DNA of 32,284 nt from CG2-30-44-17 sp964344725 (GCA_964344725.1 CAYFOI010000016.1:1-32284), one strand, 5' to 3'. Numbered from the stretch's first letter, positions 6,916 through 15,635 are shown. Notes: generated from the letters alone by a model not told the origin. Program-made: numbers and translations.

Positions 6916-6946
6916 TTTAGGATACAAAAAAATAAAAATAAAAATT

Positions 6947-7519
6947 ATGGCTTCTCAAGCTTCCAAAATTGCTTTGGCTAAAGAAATGCTAGCTACAGCC
7001 GAGAGCAACATCAGATCTGCAAAAAAGATCCTCACCGAGCTAGCCGGTGGCAAATCTGACTCAACAGAAAAACTTTCAAAAGCTGCACAGGAATTAAGTG
7101 CAGAAGAAGAAGGAGAACAGCAAATCATCGAAGGCGTCTTCGACGGCCAAAACATGATAGGCCCAAATCAAAAGACCTATCCAGTCCCAGCCAACTACGC
7201 CAGCAAATCAAAACTTGTCCCAGGCGACGTACTCAAACTAACCATCAAAGAAGATGGTGGTTTCTTGTACAAGCAAATTGGACCAACAGAACGCAAGAGC
7301 GTAAAAGGAGTTCTCACCTACGAAGAAGGCCAATACAAGGTGATTGCCGAAGGAGACACATACAACGTCCTTCTCGCATCAGTTACCTATTTCAAAGCCG
7401 AAGTAGGAGACGAAATCACACTCGTAATCCCAGATCACGGCGAAAGCGAATGGGGCGCTATAGAAAACGTAATTCCAAAAATAGACGGCGAAGACACATC
7501 AGAAGAAGACCTATTTTAA
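6947..7519 (+). CDS. Conserved protein with two tandem small beta-barrel repeats
   Basis: The 190-residue product has an N-terminal helical segment (1-58) and then two similar beta units. Unit one covers about residues 60-111 (EGVFDGQNMIGPNQKTYPVP, then ASKSKLVPGDVLKLTI). Unit two covers about 118-177 (KGVLTYEEGQYKVIAEGDTY, then YFKAEVGDEITLVI). Each resembles a small OB/SH3-like barrel with a "(V/L)xxGDxxxLxI" strand. The tail is acidic and ends EEDLF. I do not recognise a named family. A nucleic-acid or ribosome-associated role is only a guess. The ATG at 6947 lies 31 bp after the -10 box. The next gene follows 11 bp downstream, so the two are probably one operon. Confidence 0.65.
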   Translation: MASQASKIALAKEMLATAESNIRSAKKILTELAGGKSDSTEKLSKAAQELSAEEEGEQQIIEGVFDGQNMIGPNQKTYPVPANYASKSKLVPGDVLKLTIKEDGGFLYKQIGPTERKSVKGVLTYEEGQYKVIAEGDTYNVLLASVTYFKAEVGDEITLVIPDHGESEWGAIENVIPKIDGEDTSEEDLF

Positions 7520-7530
7520 TCTAAAAAACT

Positions 7531-8808
7531 ATGGATTCATTAAATACAGACCAAAGCCAAAATTCTCAGCAAGCAACTGGCATCTCGGATGCTATAGCCC
7601 AAATCAAACAATGGGAAACAGCAGGACAAACTGAAGATGCAATAGAAGGTTGCAAAGAGATTTTGGAAGTAGACCCAGAAAACACAGAAGCAAAAGAAAT
7701 CCTATCAAGACTAGAAACCGCTGACACGCCAACAGTGGAACCTGCTACCGCAGAGCCAGAAACAGAGCAACCTACTACAGAGCCAGTCGCAGAAAATACC
7801 GATCAACCAAAAGCAGAACCAATCGCTGAAGAAACACCTGTAGAACCTACGACTACACCAGAAGCAGAACAATCTTCGACCGATACTTTCGACCTATCAG
7901 CAGAACCAACTCAAGAAAAAACACCTGCAGAAGAGCCAGAAACCGAAATTACCGAAGAAGCCACTGACGAGAAAACAACAACTGAAGAAACGCCTACAGA
8001 AAAGCCAGAAACAGAAACCGCTACCGAAGAATCAGAGACCGAAGCAACCGAGGAAGAATCAACCGAAGCAAGCACAGAAACCAACGAAACCCCTGAAGAC
8101 CCACCACTATATAGAATAGGAGGAGACTCAGAGGAAGCATCAGAAACAAACGAGACACCAATGCAGGCACCAACACAACCTGAAAAGAAAAAATCTCACG
8201 GATTTCTACTAAATATAGTACTATTTTTAGTCGTTGCAGGAATAGTTGGAGGAGGCATCTACGCTTACCTATATTTCTTTCAAGGAGAAGCTCCAAAAGA
8301 AGCAACAACCCCTTCAGAAATTGAAAGAGAAGAAATAGATATAGAAGGAGAAATAGGAACGCCAGCAGAAGAACAACAAGAAGAAGCCGACACAGAAGCG
8401 TCAAGAAACGACCAAAGATTCACAGACTTAACATTAATAGAAACCAAGCTAGAAGATTACTACTCAGAAAATCGAGTTTATCCAGCAGCAAATGAACTTG
8501 AGAATGCTTTAGGCGATTTACCAAAAGATCCTTTAGACGAAGGTGAATTCATGTACTCATACGCAATCTACGATAACTACCTAGGAGAAAACCAAGAATA
8601 CATTCTAGCAGGAGTTTTTGAAGATTCGGTCATGGGCAACACTGTATGGACAACAGGGGCAAGCCCAAGTGATCACCCGGATTACAGAGACCCTGAATCA
8701 GAAAACGTAGTCTTCATCACAAACCAAGGCGAAACAGAACCAGCAGAAGAAACTGTCACCGAAGAATCAGAAGACACACCAAAGGTAAAAGTAAAAAGAG
8801 AAGAGTAG
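7531..8808 (+). CDS. TPR / acidic low-complexity / TM / pseudopilin-like protein
   Basis: The 425-residue protein joins parts rarely seen together. Residues 18-62 look like a TPR unit (ISDAIAQIKQWETAGQTEDA onward). Residues 64-215 are a low-complexity Thr/Glu/Pro-rich region. KKK precedes a single membrane helix at about 225-248. Residues 291-397 resemble the globular part of GspG/type II pseudopilins (DLTLIETKLEDYYSENRVYP, then LPKDPLDEGEFMYSYAIYDN). Pseudopilins normally have their helix at the very N-terminus after a leader peptide, and no such leader is present here. By the positive-inside rule the TPR and acidic part should be cytoplasmic and the pilin-like domain outside. The function is unknown. 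It is probably co-transcribed with the preceding gene. Confidence 0.65.
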   Translation: MDSLNTDQSQNSQQATGISDAIAQIKQWETAGQTEDAIEGCKEILEVDPENTEAKEILSRLETADTPTVEPATAEPETEQPTTEPVAENTDQPKAEPIAEETPVEPTTTPEAEQSSTDTFDLSAEPTQEKTPAEEPETEITEEATDEKTTTEETPTEKPETETATEESETEATEEESTEASTETNETPEDPPLYRIGGDSEEASETNETPMQAPTQPEKKKSHGFLLNIVLFLVVAGIVGGGIYAYLYFFQGEAPKEATTPSEIEREEIDIEGEIGTPAEEQQEEADTEASRNDQRFTDLTLIETKLEDYYSENRVYPAANELENALGDLPKDPLDEGEFMYSYAIYDNYLGENQEYILAGVFEDSVMGNTVWTTGASPSDHPDYRDPESENVVFITNQGETEPAEETVTEESEDTPKVKVKREE

Positions 8809-8827
8809 ACTAGACATCGAACTCAAA

Positions 8828-8866
8828 CTACTATATCTACTACGTACTACTCACTACGTACTACTT
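8828..8866 (+). repeat. Heptamer tract upstream of dus
   Basis: Four in-phase heptamers of ACTACNN type (8839-8866) alternate in pairs and give a visible 14-nt direct repeat. Less regular CTA words precede them. The tract ends 4 bp before the ATG at 8871. Confidence 0.8.
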
Positions 8867-8870
8867 CAGC

Positions 8871-9836
8871 ATGTTCTCCTGGGAAAAAGTTAAAAAACCG
8901 CTGCTCCTTTTAGCCCCAATGGCCGGATACACCGACTCAGCTTTCAGGCAAATCATAAAAAAGCTAGCTCCAAACACCATATGCATAACAGAACTAATAA
9001 GCGCTGACGGTATTAAATTCGGCGGAAAACGCACAATGGAATATTTAGATTTTGACGAATCAGAGAGACCGCTAATAGTCCAACTCTTTGGGAAAAAACC
9101 AGATTTCTTCCAAGAAGCAGCACAAACAGTCGAAAAAATGGGAGCAAACGGAATAGATATCAACATGGGATGCCCTGCACGCAAAGTAGTTAACTCAATG
9201 CACGGCTCAGCCTTGCTAACAAATCCCGATTTAGCAGAAGAAATAGCACGCTCAACAGTAGAAGCCACCAAACTCCCAGTTTCAATAAAAATGCGCATAG
9301 GCTTCAAAGAATATGACAAAGATCACTTTCTAGATCTCATAACTCGCTTTGAAAAAGCTGGCATTAAAGCACTGACTATTCACGGCCGAACAACCAAACA
9401 AGGATTCACCGGACAAGCAGACTGGGACCCTATTTATCTCGCAAAAAAAACGCTATCTATACCTGTTATCGGCAACGGCGACATCACGTCTGCAGAAATA
9501 GCAAAAAATCGCATAAAAAAACTAGACGGCATCATGGTAGGAAGAGCAACTTTCGGCAATCCATGGATAATGGCAGAAATAGGAGCAGCACTTGCAGGGA
9601 AGGAATACCTCCCCCCACAATCTCTCGAAAAAAAAATACCACTTATATTAGAACACTCTCGCCTAGCAATCGAAACTCGCGGCAGAAAAGGCCTTCTCGA
9701 AATGCGCAAACACCTCGCAACTTATATAAAAGGTTTCCATCACGCATCAAAATTCAGAGGAAGATTAGTCCAAGTAGAATCATTAGACGAAATCAAAGCT
9801 ATATTCAAAGAAATAGAGCAGTCTTGCGACAACTAG
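8871..9836 (+). CDS. dus: tRNA-dihydrouridine synthase (DusB-like)
   Basis: Dus enzymes are FMN-dependent and reduce specific uridines in tRNA. The 321-residue protein is full length for the family. It has LLLAPMAGYTD (FMN loop, about 13-22), DINMGCP with catalytic C101, the substrate lysine in SIKMRIG (K140), HGRT (171-174), GNGDI (201-205) and MVGRATFGNPW (222-232). Spacing and motifs fit the DusB group, but Dus subtypes are hard to separate by eye. The start follows a heptamer tract. The 3' end of the gene overlaps the promoter of the next gene. Confidence 0.93.
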   Translation: MFSWEKVKKPLLLLAPMAGYTDSAFRQIIKKLAPNTICITELISADGIKFGGKRTMEYLDFDESERPLIVQLFGKKPDFFQEAAQTVEKMGANGIDINMGCPARKVVNSMHGSALLTNPDLAEEIARSTVEATKLPVSIKMRIGFKEYDKDHFLDLITRFEKAGIKALTIHGRTTKQGFTGQADWDPIYLAKKTLSIPVIGNGDITSAEIAKNRIKKLDGIMVGRATFGNPWIMAEIGAALAGKEYLPPQSLEKKIPLILEHSRLAIETRGRKGLLEMRKHLATYIKGFHHASKFRGRLVQVESLDEIKAIFKEIEQSCDN

Positions 9837-9852
9837 GTTAATGTGCTATAAT
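9824..9852 (+). promoter_or_regulatory. Promoter of the subtilisin-like protease gene
   Basis: TTGCGA (9824-9829) and TATAAT (9847-9852) are 17 bp apart with a TGC extension. The -35 box lies inside the last codons of dus. Confidence 0.8.
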
Positions 9853-9874
9853 TAACAGATATAAAACGTCGCAA

Positions 9875-11059
9875 ATGCTAAACAAAAAACCAATAAAATA
9901 TTTATTGATCGCAACCCTGATTTTAGTATTAGGAGGTTTGACAATAATTTTACCAAAATCAGAAACAGTACACCTATCCGAAGAATCAGAAACAGCATTA
10001 CGAGAGCTAAATGAACAATACGAGATGGTCCTAACAGACGACCTCTTAAACACATCTGGAGAAAGCACAAACATGCTCACAAGCATATTTGGCGCAGAAA
10101 AAACAACAACACCTCACAGAGGATTGATTTTAAGTACCCCGGAAGACGTACTTCTAGTACAACCAATTAACGAAATTTCGACAAATCAGCTCAAAAAAAT
10201 AGCAGACGAATATGACGAGAAGATCCCAGAAATAAGATTCGAAGTAGATCAAAACATAAAACTAACAGAGGTAGCATACGAAGAAACCGTCGAGATACTA
10301 GAAAACAATACCGCAGAAATCAGCGAAGAATTAACAGAAAACAACAGCGAAATACGCATAGCAATCATAGATAGCGGCGTCCAAGTAGACCATCCTCACT
10401 TTGAACAAACAACTCTAGAGATTCACCAAAACGCCAACACAATAGACCAAAGCAACAACGTTGAAGACGATTTGGAACACGGTACTCACATAACAGGAAT
10501 AATAGCCAGCAACACACCATCTGCAATTCTGATGCCTTTTAAAGTAGTAAGCCAAGATAACGGAAAATTATCCAATGTAATCAAAGCAATAGACCTAGCC
10601 GTAGAATCTGAAGCAGACATTATAAACATGAGTTTTGGTGTACTAGAAGACTCTCCAGCCTTAGAACAAGTAATAGAAACCACATACGAAGAAACTGGCG
10701 TAATTTTTGTGGCAGCAGCCGGCAATGAAGGATCCTCAGAAGGATTTTATCCAGCAACATATGAAGAAACCATCGCAGTAGGCGCTATTTACGCAAATGG
10801 ACGCCAGATGAAAAACTCAAATTTCGGCGAATGGGTAGATGTAGCAGCAAGAGGGTACAGAATAAATTCAGCGATACCTGTAGACGAATACACTTACAAA
10901 AGCGGCACATCACAAGCAACAGCATTAGTAACAGCCGAAATCAGCAATCTCATCGCAGAAGATCCTATGACGCTAGAAGAAATTTTAAGCTATTTCACAA
11001 ATAACACAGACACCGTAGCATCGGGAGATCTAGAAGGCACACCTATAGCAGTCAAATAA
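9875..11059 (+). CDS. Subtilisin-like (S8) serine protease, membrane-anchored or secreted
   Basis: The 394-residue protein has an N-terminal signal or anchor helix (about 8-26, YLLIATLILVLGGLTIIL) and a pro-region of about 130 residues. A compact S8 domain follows, with a complete triad. D166 lies in IAIIDSGVQ, H202 in HGTHITGII and S346 in SGTSQATA, and the oxyanion Asn is N284 in AAAGNEGS. It would cleave proteins outside the membrane, for example in surface-protein maturation. The large convergent surface protein next door is a plausible but unproven partner. It has its own consensus promoter and ends in a strong bidirectional terminator. Confidence 0.92.
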   Translation: MLNKKPIKYLLIATLILVLGGLTIILPKSETVHLSEESETALRELNEQYEMVLTDDLLNTSGESTNMLTSIFGAEKTTTPHRGLILSTPEDVLLVQPINEISTNQLKKIADEYDEKIPEIRFEVDQNIKLTEVAYEETVEILENNTAEISEELTENNSEIRIAIIDSGVQVDHPHFEQTTLEIHQNANTIDQSNNVEDDLEHGTHITGIIASNTPSAILMPFKVVSQDNGKLSNVIKAIDLAVESEADIINMSFGVLEDSPALEQVIETTYEETGVIFVAAAGNEGSSEGFYPATYEETIAVGAIYANGRQMKNSNFGEWVDVAARGYRINSAIPVDEYTYKSGTSQATALVTAEISNLIAEDPMTLEEILSYFTNNTDTVASGDLEGTPIAVK

Positions 11060-11091
11060 AAAAGCCCGTGAGCAAAACTCACAGGCTTTTT
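11058..11091. terminator. Bidirectional intrinsic terminator between convergent genes
   Basis: A 9-bp stem (11064-11072 with 11078-11086, one mismatch) encloses a CAAAA loop. It is followed by TTTTT (11087-11091) on the plus strand and preceded by A6 (11058-11063), which is U6 for the opposite transcript. It can stop both the protease and the surface-protein transcripts. Confidence 0.85.
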
Positions 11092-11111
11092 CGCACTATA
11101 TAAAACAGCTT

Positions 11112-14100
11112 CTAGTACTCCATATATTGGAGTATGAACTCCATAAAGTTTCCTCTCTTAATCGTACCATTTTCTTCAACATATTCAGAAACATCTACAT
11201 CTTCTCCACCAGTAACTCGCTCCATTAAAGCCTCAACTTCAGACTCAATAATATCCTGTTCACTCTTGAAAGTACCTTCATCAATGTAACCTTCAAGCAT
11301 ACCATCCGCAGTCAAAGCCTCGATATAAGGAGCAAGTGGATTATCAACTTCCAAATCAATATAAGACGTCTCTGTTAGATCTTCAACAGGCGAATATCCG
11401 AACACACCAGCAACAACTTTAGCAGCCTCACCTCTAGTAATCTCATCCTCTGGCATAAAAGCATCTGAAGTACGACCATGAACAATACCTTGGCACCAAG
11501 CTTCATAAATAGCTGCATAGTAAGATGCATCCTCAGAAACATCTGTAAACTCCCACTCACCACATATATCTTCAATATCGTCATCAGAAGCCAAAGTGAT
11601 ATCATCATCTCCACTATCATCATCACTGCTGCTAGAAGATGATGAAGAACTACTGCCTCCCGTAGCAGCACCACCTCCATAAACAGGCGCAGGAGTATCG
11701 TCGTCATCATCATCGTCAGTACCTCCATCACTACCATCATCTGATCCATCGCCATCCCCACCTATCTCGACATCAACAGAAGTACAGTTGTTATCCTCGG
11801 ATTCCTCTGTAACAACTTCTGTAGTATCAGTACAAATCGTAACCGTATAAGTACCCTCGTCAGCTAGAGAATTAAGAGTAATTGTAGAATATCCACCAGC
11901 TTGAGAGAAAGTAATATCAGAAGCACCCGGAGTACTAGTAAACTCAGATGTACTACCACTAGGATCTGTAATAGCAACAGCATCCTCTACGGATTCATAA
12001 TCAGTAACATAACCAGCACCTTGGTTCTCGATTACATAATACAATGTATCTGCATCATCAACATCAATAGTAGATATGATCAAATCAGGATAATCAGTAG
12101 AAGGCTCTGTAGAACCACTACCACTGCTGTATCCCGCAAACTCAAACTCTTCAGTCATACAGTTATTATCCTCAGATTCCTCAGTAACAGCTTCACTTGA
12201 ATCCGCACAAACTGTCACAGAATAAGTCCCAGCATCAGAAAAGGTAGCTGCATCAATAGTAGAATAACCACCAGGCTGAGAAAAAGTCTCATCTGTAAAG
12301 TAAGGGACACTTGTAAGTTCACTCTCAGTACCATCAGGATATGTAATATCAATCGAGACATCTACATCTTCATAATCATAAACATACTCATCACCTTGAT
12401 TTTCAATAACATAAGAGAACGCACCATCTGTACCAAGTGACATCTCAGAAATAATCAAATCAGGAAGATCAACATCTCCAACAATAACAGTTTCAGTTAG
12501 ACAATTGTTGTCTTCATCTGACTCTGTAACATCATCATCATAATCAACACAAACAGTTACTTCATAAATACCATCCGAAAGATAATAACCAAAGGCACCC
12601 AAATCTTCTTGTGAAGTACCAGCCTGCAGCCACTCAGTATTACCACCACGTTCAAGATTAGACCATGTATAAGACGTAGACTCCCCTGTATCAGTATAAG
12701 CATAATTTCTAGCACCATCCGTCTCAACATCAACATCAGTGACACCATTATTAACAGCAGTATATTCGACATTATATTCATCAACATAGATATCAGTCAC
12801 TTCCAAATCAGGAAGTAAAGATAAGCTAGAACAGTTATTTTCTTCATCACTTTCTTCTACCTCGTCTTCACCATCAATACAAATTTCAACTTCAGAAACG
12901 TCGCTAGGGACAGTGCCAGTAATAAACGCCGAACCACTATCTCCGGCTTCGAAGAAAGATGTCTCAGCATAACCACCATAATCAGACCACATATAAGAAC
13001 TAGCCACCTCACCATCATAATAAACCTGAGTAACACCCTCAGTGCCTTCTGCAACATCCCCATCACCTTCATTAGCACAAGTAAAACTAATCGTACCTGA
13101 ATCATTATAAGTAAGACCAGAAACAGTAAGATCAGGTAAAACAGGCTCAGCAATATCTACACTCAAAGAATATTCAAAAGTTTCACAAGCATAATAATAT
13201 TCCAATTCTGAATCTAACAATGCGCTATCATCAGCAATAACATCATCACCAGTACCATCAATATTAGAAGTAACATAATGAACCATGTAGTCCATAAACT
13301 TCAGATAATAAGTTGCATCACCTTCAGATGTATATTCAGTAGTTGCAATCAAACCTTGGTAACTACCATTTTCAGCATAATAGTCCGTCAAATCTGTGAC
13401 CTCATCTCCATCTTGATCTTGATAAGTAACAGTAATTTCTTCTCCATCAACATCAGCACCAGTATCATCCAAAAGAACAATCACAGGTATATAAATAACT
13501 TCTTGATATTCCACTGTGTAAGTTAAAGTTTCTCCATCTCCAAGTTCAATTGAATAATAATCATAGTGATCTTCCCCAGCCGCAACACACATACTTGCTT
13601 CAATAGAATCTCCATCAACAAGCACATAAGCCTCTTCTATAGAATCATTTGATTCATAGGCATCAGCTGTATAAGTACAAACTTCCTCTTCGACATCCGT
13701 AACCGTAACCTCAATAGTCACAGTATCACAAGCATCTGTAGTAGTACCATCAGACATACAAACCGTAACTTCATAAGAAGTTGTTTCTGTAACATTATCG
13801 TAAGTATGAGAACCTTCCCAAGAAGTTTCTCCTTCTGGAATAGCATTATAAAAATCGCTTTCACCATCACCCCAAGTAAACTCAGCCCATTCAAGGTTGC
13901 CATCAACATCACTAGCAACAGCAGTAACTGTAACTTCAGTTCCATCTTCAACAGATTGATCATCTCCAGCATCAATAGTCATTGCTGTAAATTCAGCAAC
14001 CTCAACTGTTGTAGTATCACTAACAGTACTAAGAGCAACCATACTAGAATCATATTCAGTAGCCGTAACAGTAACAGTATAAGTATCAGCAGAAGCATAA

Positions 14101-14372
14101 GTATGAGTACTATCTATTGATACATGATCAGCACCAATAACACCCGTAACCTCCTCAGTCGTACCGTCACCCCAATCAATAGTACCAACAACACTGGTAG
14201 CATCACCATCCAGAGTAGAAGCCTCCGCCTCAATGGTAACCGAATCACCAAGTATTACAGATTGAGTATCACCTGCCTCGACATCCATTGCCAACGCAAA
14301 TGGAACCACGCCTAGCGGAGACAAAGTCACCGTTAGAACAAGAGCTGTAAGCCCTGATAGAAACCTTTTCAT
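11112..14372 (-). CDS. Large modular surface protein: PKD, PPC-like, CARDB repeats, SLH
   Basis: The 1086-residue protein has a Sec signal peptide (1-28, ending FALA). Two PKD-like beta domains follow (about 30-128 and 131-228, each with a WGDG turn and a later S/T-H-T-Y). Next is a PPC-like domain (about 232-405, starting YTADAYESNDS). Four CARDB-type repeats (about 412-855) begin LPDLxVS/PDLIIS and close with an E-S-x-E-x-NNC signature. An Asp-rich and poly-Ser linker (about 860-935) leads to S-layer-homology repeats at the C-terminus (about 936-1086: FTDVSEDASYYAAIYEAWCQ, TRGEAAKVVAGVFGY). SLH domains usually bind cell-wall polymers, so the protein is probably displayed on the surface and used for adhesion or S-layer assembly. 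It is strongly acidic. The start ATG has no Shine-Dalgarno site. Confidence 0.88.
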   Translation of the reverse strand: MKRFLSGLTALVLTVTLSPLGVVPFALAMDVEAGDTQSVILGDSVTIEAEASTLDGDATSVVGTIDWGDGTTEEVTGVIGADHVSIDSTHTYASADTYTVTVTATEYDSSMVALSTVSDTTTVEVAEFTAMTIDAGDDQSVEDGTEVTVTAVASDVDGNLEWAEFTWGDGESDFYNAIPEGETSWEGSHTYDNVTETTSYEVTVCMSDGTTTDACDTVTIEVTVTDVEEEVCTYTADAYESNDSIEEAYVLVDGDSIEASMCVAAGEDHYDYYSIELGDGETLTYTVEYQEVIYIPVIVLLDDTGADVDGEEITVTYQDQDGDEVTDLTDYYAENGSYQGLIATTEYTSEGDATYYLKFMDYMVHYVTSNIDGTGDDVIADDSALLDSELEYYYACETFEYSLSVDIAEPVLPDLTVSGLTYNDSGTISFTCANEGDGDVAEGTEGVTQVYYDGEVASSYMWSDYGGYAETSFFEAGDSGSAFITGTVPSDVSEVEICIDGEDEVEESDEENNCSSLSLLPDLEVTDIYVDEYNVEYTAVNNGVTDVDVETDGARNYAYTDTGESTSYTWSNLERGGNTEWLQAGTSQEDLGAFGYYLSDGIYEVTVCVDYDDDVTESDEDNNCLTETVIVGDVDLPDLIISEMSLGTDGAFSYVIENQGDEYVYDYEDVDVSIDITYPDGTESELTSVPYFTDETFSQPGGYSTIDAATFSDAGTYSVTVCADSSEAVTEESEDNNCMTEEFEFAGYSSGSGSTEPSTDYPDLIISTIDVDDADTLYYVIENQGAGYVTDYESVEDAVAITDPSGSTSEFTSTPGASDITFSQAGGYSTITLNSLADEGTYTVTICTDTTEVVTEESEDNNCTSVDVEIGGDGDGSDDGSDGGTDDDDDDDTPAPVYGGGAATGGSSSSSSSSSSDDDSGDDDITLASDDDIEDICGEWEFTDVSEDASYYAAIYEAWCQGIVHGRTSDAFMPEDEITRGEAAKVVAGVFGYSPVEDLTETSYIDLEVDNPLAPYIEALTADGMLEGYIDEGTFKSEQDIIESEVEALMERVTGGEDVDVSEYVEENGTIKRGNFMEFILQYMEY

Positions 14373-14682
14373 TTTTATAAAGGTTAAAAAATATTTAACA
14401 GAAATAAAAGATCAATCGAAACCCCTGAAGACGGGAGAACGTATTAAACGTTTCTGGGTGTTTACATAGGGAACCCGAGTACCCTTGAAGACAAGAATGC
14501 CAGATTTTCTCAATACGTCAAACTCTCATTGCCATCAAACTTCACCTCCAACAACACCCCAGGAGAGGAAAGGTTGCGATATTTAAAACCAAGCGTCGAC
14601 GAAAGTTGACGACACAAAGCACGAAAAGAAAATTGCAAATTCACAAAAAACATGGAAAATAAACTTTCGTGTCCAAAACAAC
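14373..14682. other. 310-bp divergent intergenic region
   Basis: This region separates the surface-protein gene (reverse) from the NAT-like gene (forward). I see no tRNA, no known riboswitch and no convincing promoter. Two near-identical 12-mers, ACCC(C/T)TGAAGAC, occur exactly 60 bp apart (14421 and 14481). A short dyad (AACGT-ATTAA-ACGTT) lies near 14438-14452. A 7-bp hairpin with a GAAA tetraloop sits at 14594-14611 (CGTCGAC / GTTGACG, one G-T pair). Confidence 0.5.
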
Positions 14683-15531
14683 ATGACCGAAGTACAAAAC
14701 AACCAACTAGAAAAGCGACTCCAAACCCTAAACAACTGGATCCTAGACACTCTGCTACGAGGCCAAGCAAGATACGATCGAAGCGGAGTCCTTGATAAAG
14801 AACACACCCAAATTAGAGAAGAAGGTGGAAAAACAATAGTAACCCTACCCCACTACGAAACAGTTAGAGACCTTATAGAAGAGTTTGAGTTATCAGGTTT
14901 ACAAGGTACTTGCCGAGAAGTATCTCAATTCGTTGCATACAAATTGCTAGAAGATGGCATCGTAGACGACACAAAAGTTTATGCATGTGCAACTCAAGCA
15001 GAAGCACATTACGTCGTAATTGCAGAGATGTAAGGACAAAAATTCATAGTAGATCTCGGTTACAGCCAGCCAACACTCGAAGCTATACCTATAGATGATA
15101 CAGACCATATAAGCACTTTATATGGAGAAGAAAAAGGAAATAAACAAAGATTTAAAGGACCAATCAAGCACCATGCAAAAGAAGACGAAGCAGATCTCAT
15201 AACTTGGAATATGGAAGGCCAGGATGGAGAAACAGTTTTCCACCTCCAAGAACTAACAGAAGAACTAGACAAACAACTAGTCCTAATGTGGGTACTTGCA
15301 ACAGGTAGCGCATACGGAACGAGAGTAACACCTACAGGCAAAGAACATTTTGTAGTAAATGGCGAAAAATTCCCTGAAAACCCAGCTCTAGCAAACAAGT
15401 TCAACAACATACACGGAGTAGTACATAACAAATTCGAGGAAATCTTCGGAAAAGGCGCTACACCTCCAAGAGAACAACTCCTAACAGTAATCGACGAGTT
15501 AGTCGAAATAGAATACGCCGAAGCTGCATAA
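14683..15531 (+). pseudogene. Arylamine N-acetyltransferase-like gene interrupted by one in-frame TAA
   Basis: Translation from 14683 gives 116 residues and stops at TAA (15031-15033). The same frame then continues open for 165 codons to a normal stop at 15529-15531. The joined 282-residue product resembles the papain-like N-acetyltransferase/transglutaminase fold. It has GTCREVSQFVAYKLL (C77), AEAHYVVIAEM (H109), then GQKFIVDLGYSQPTLEAIPI (D124, counting the stop as residue 117). The stop falls between His and Asp of the presumed triad, within a strand that runs straight across it. No other damage is visible, so it is a very recent pseudogene, a sequencing or assembly error, or a recoded stop. 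The nearest downstream ATG (15211) would omit the whole triad, so two separate genes are unlikely. Confidence 0.7.
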
Positions 15532-15594
15532 GGCTTTTGGAAAGAGGCGAAAGAACGTACTTTACGTAAGTGAAAGAGCCTCTTTCCAAAAGGC
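15532..15594. other. Long stem-loop after the NAT-like gene
   Basis: A 15-bp perfect stem (15534-15548 with 15578-15592), extended past one mismatch by two further pairs. It encloses a purine-rich loop (GAAAGA on both sides) around an inner hairpin ACGTA-CTT-TACGT (15555-15567). It begins at the stop codon of the gene. No T-run follows, so it is not a classic intrinsic terminator. It could block exonucleases or insulate pilT transcription. Confidence 0.75.
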
Positions 15595-15606
15595 TACTCT
15601 TCCCCA

Positions 15607-15635
15607 TCGACAGGAGTGCTTTTTTGTGATATAAT
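15607..15635 (+). promoter_or_regulatory. pilT operon promoter
   Basis: TCGACA (15607-15612) and TATAAT (15630-15635) are 17 bp apart with a TGA extension, 31 bp before the pilT ATG. It probably drives pilT and the VirB2-like genes together. Confidence 0.8.

Noticed and set aside
6887..6946. Upstream TTG start (6887) for the small-barrel protein
   Set aside because: The TTG is the -35 box of a consensus promoter whose -10 lies downstream of it, so it cannot be in the mRNA.
12557..13975. Additional open frames inside the surface-protein gene
   Set aside because: They are shadows of its repetitive Asp/Glu/Ser/Thr codons on other frames and the other strand.
14510..14807. Reverse-strand coding sequence in the surface-protein/NAT spacer
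   Set aside because: Two overlapping open frames of 70-90 codons have no domain, overlap the NAT-like gene start and show shadow-like composition.
15211..15531. A separate 106-residue gene
   Set aside because: It is in the same frame as the NAT-like gene and continues its fold; the interval between the stop and this ATG is also coding-like (FIVDLGY).
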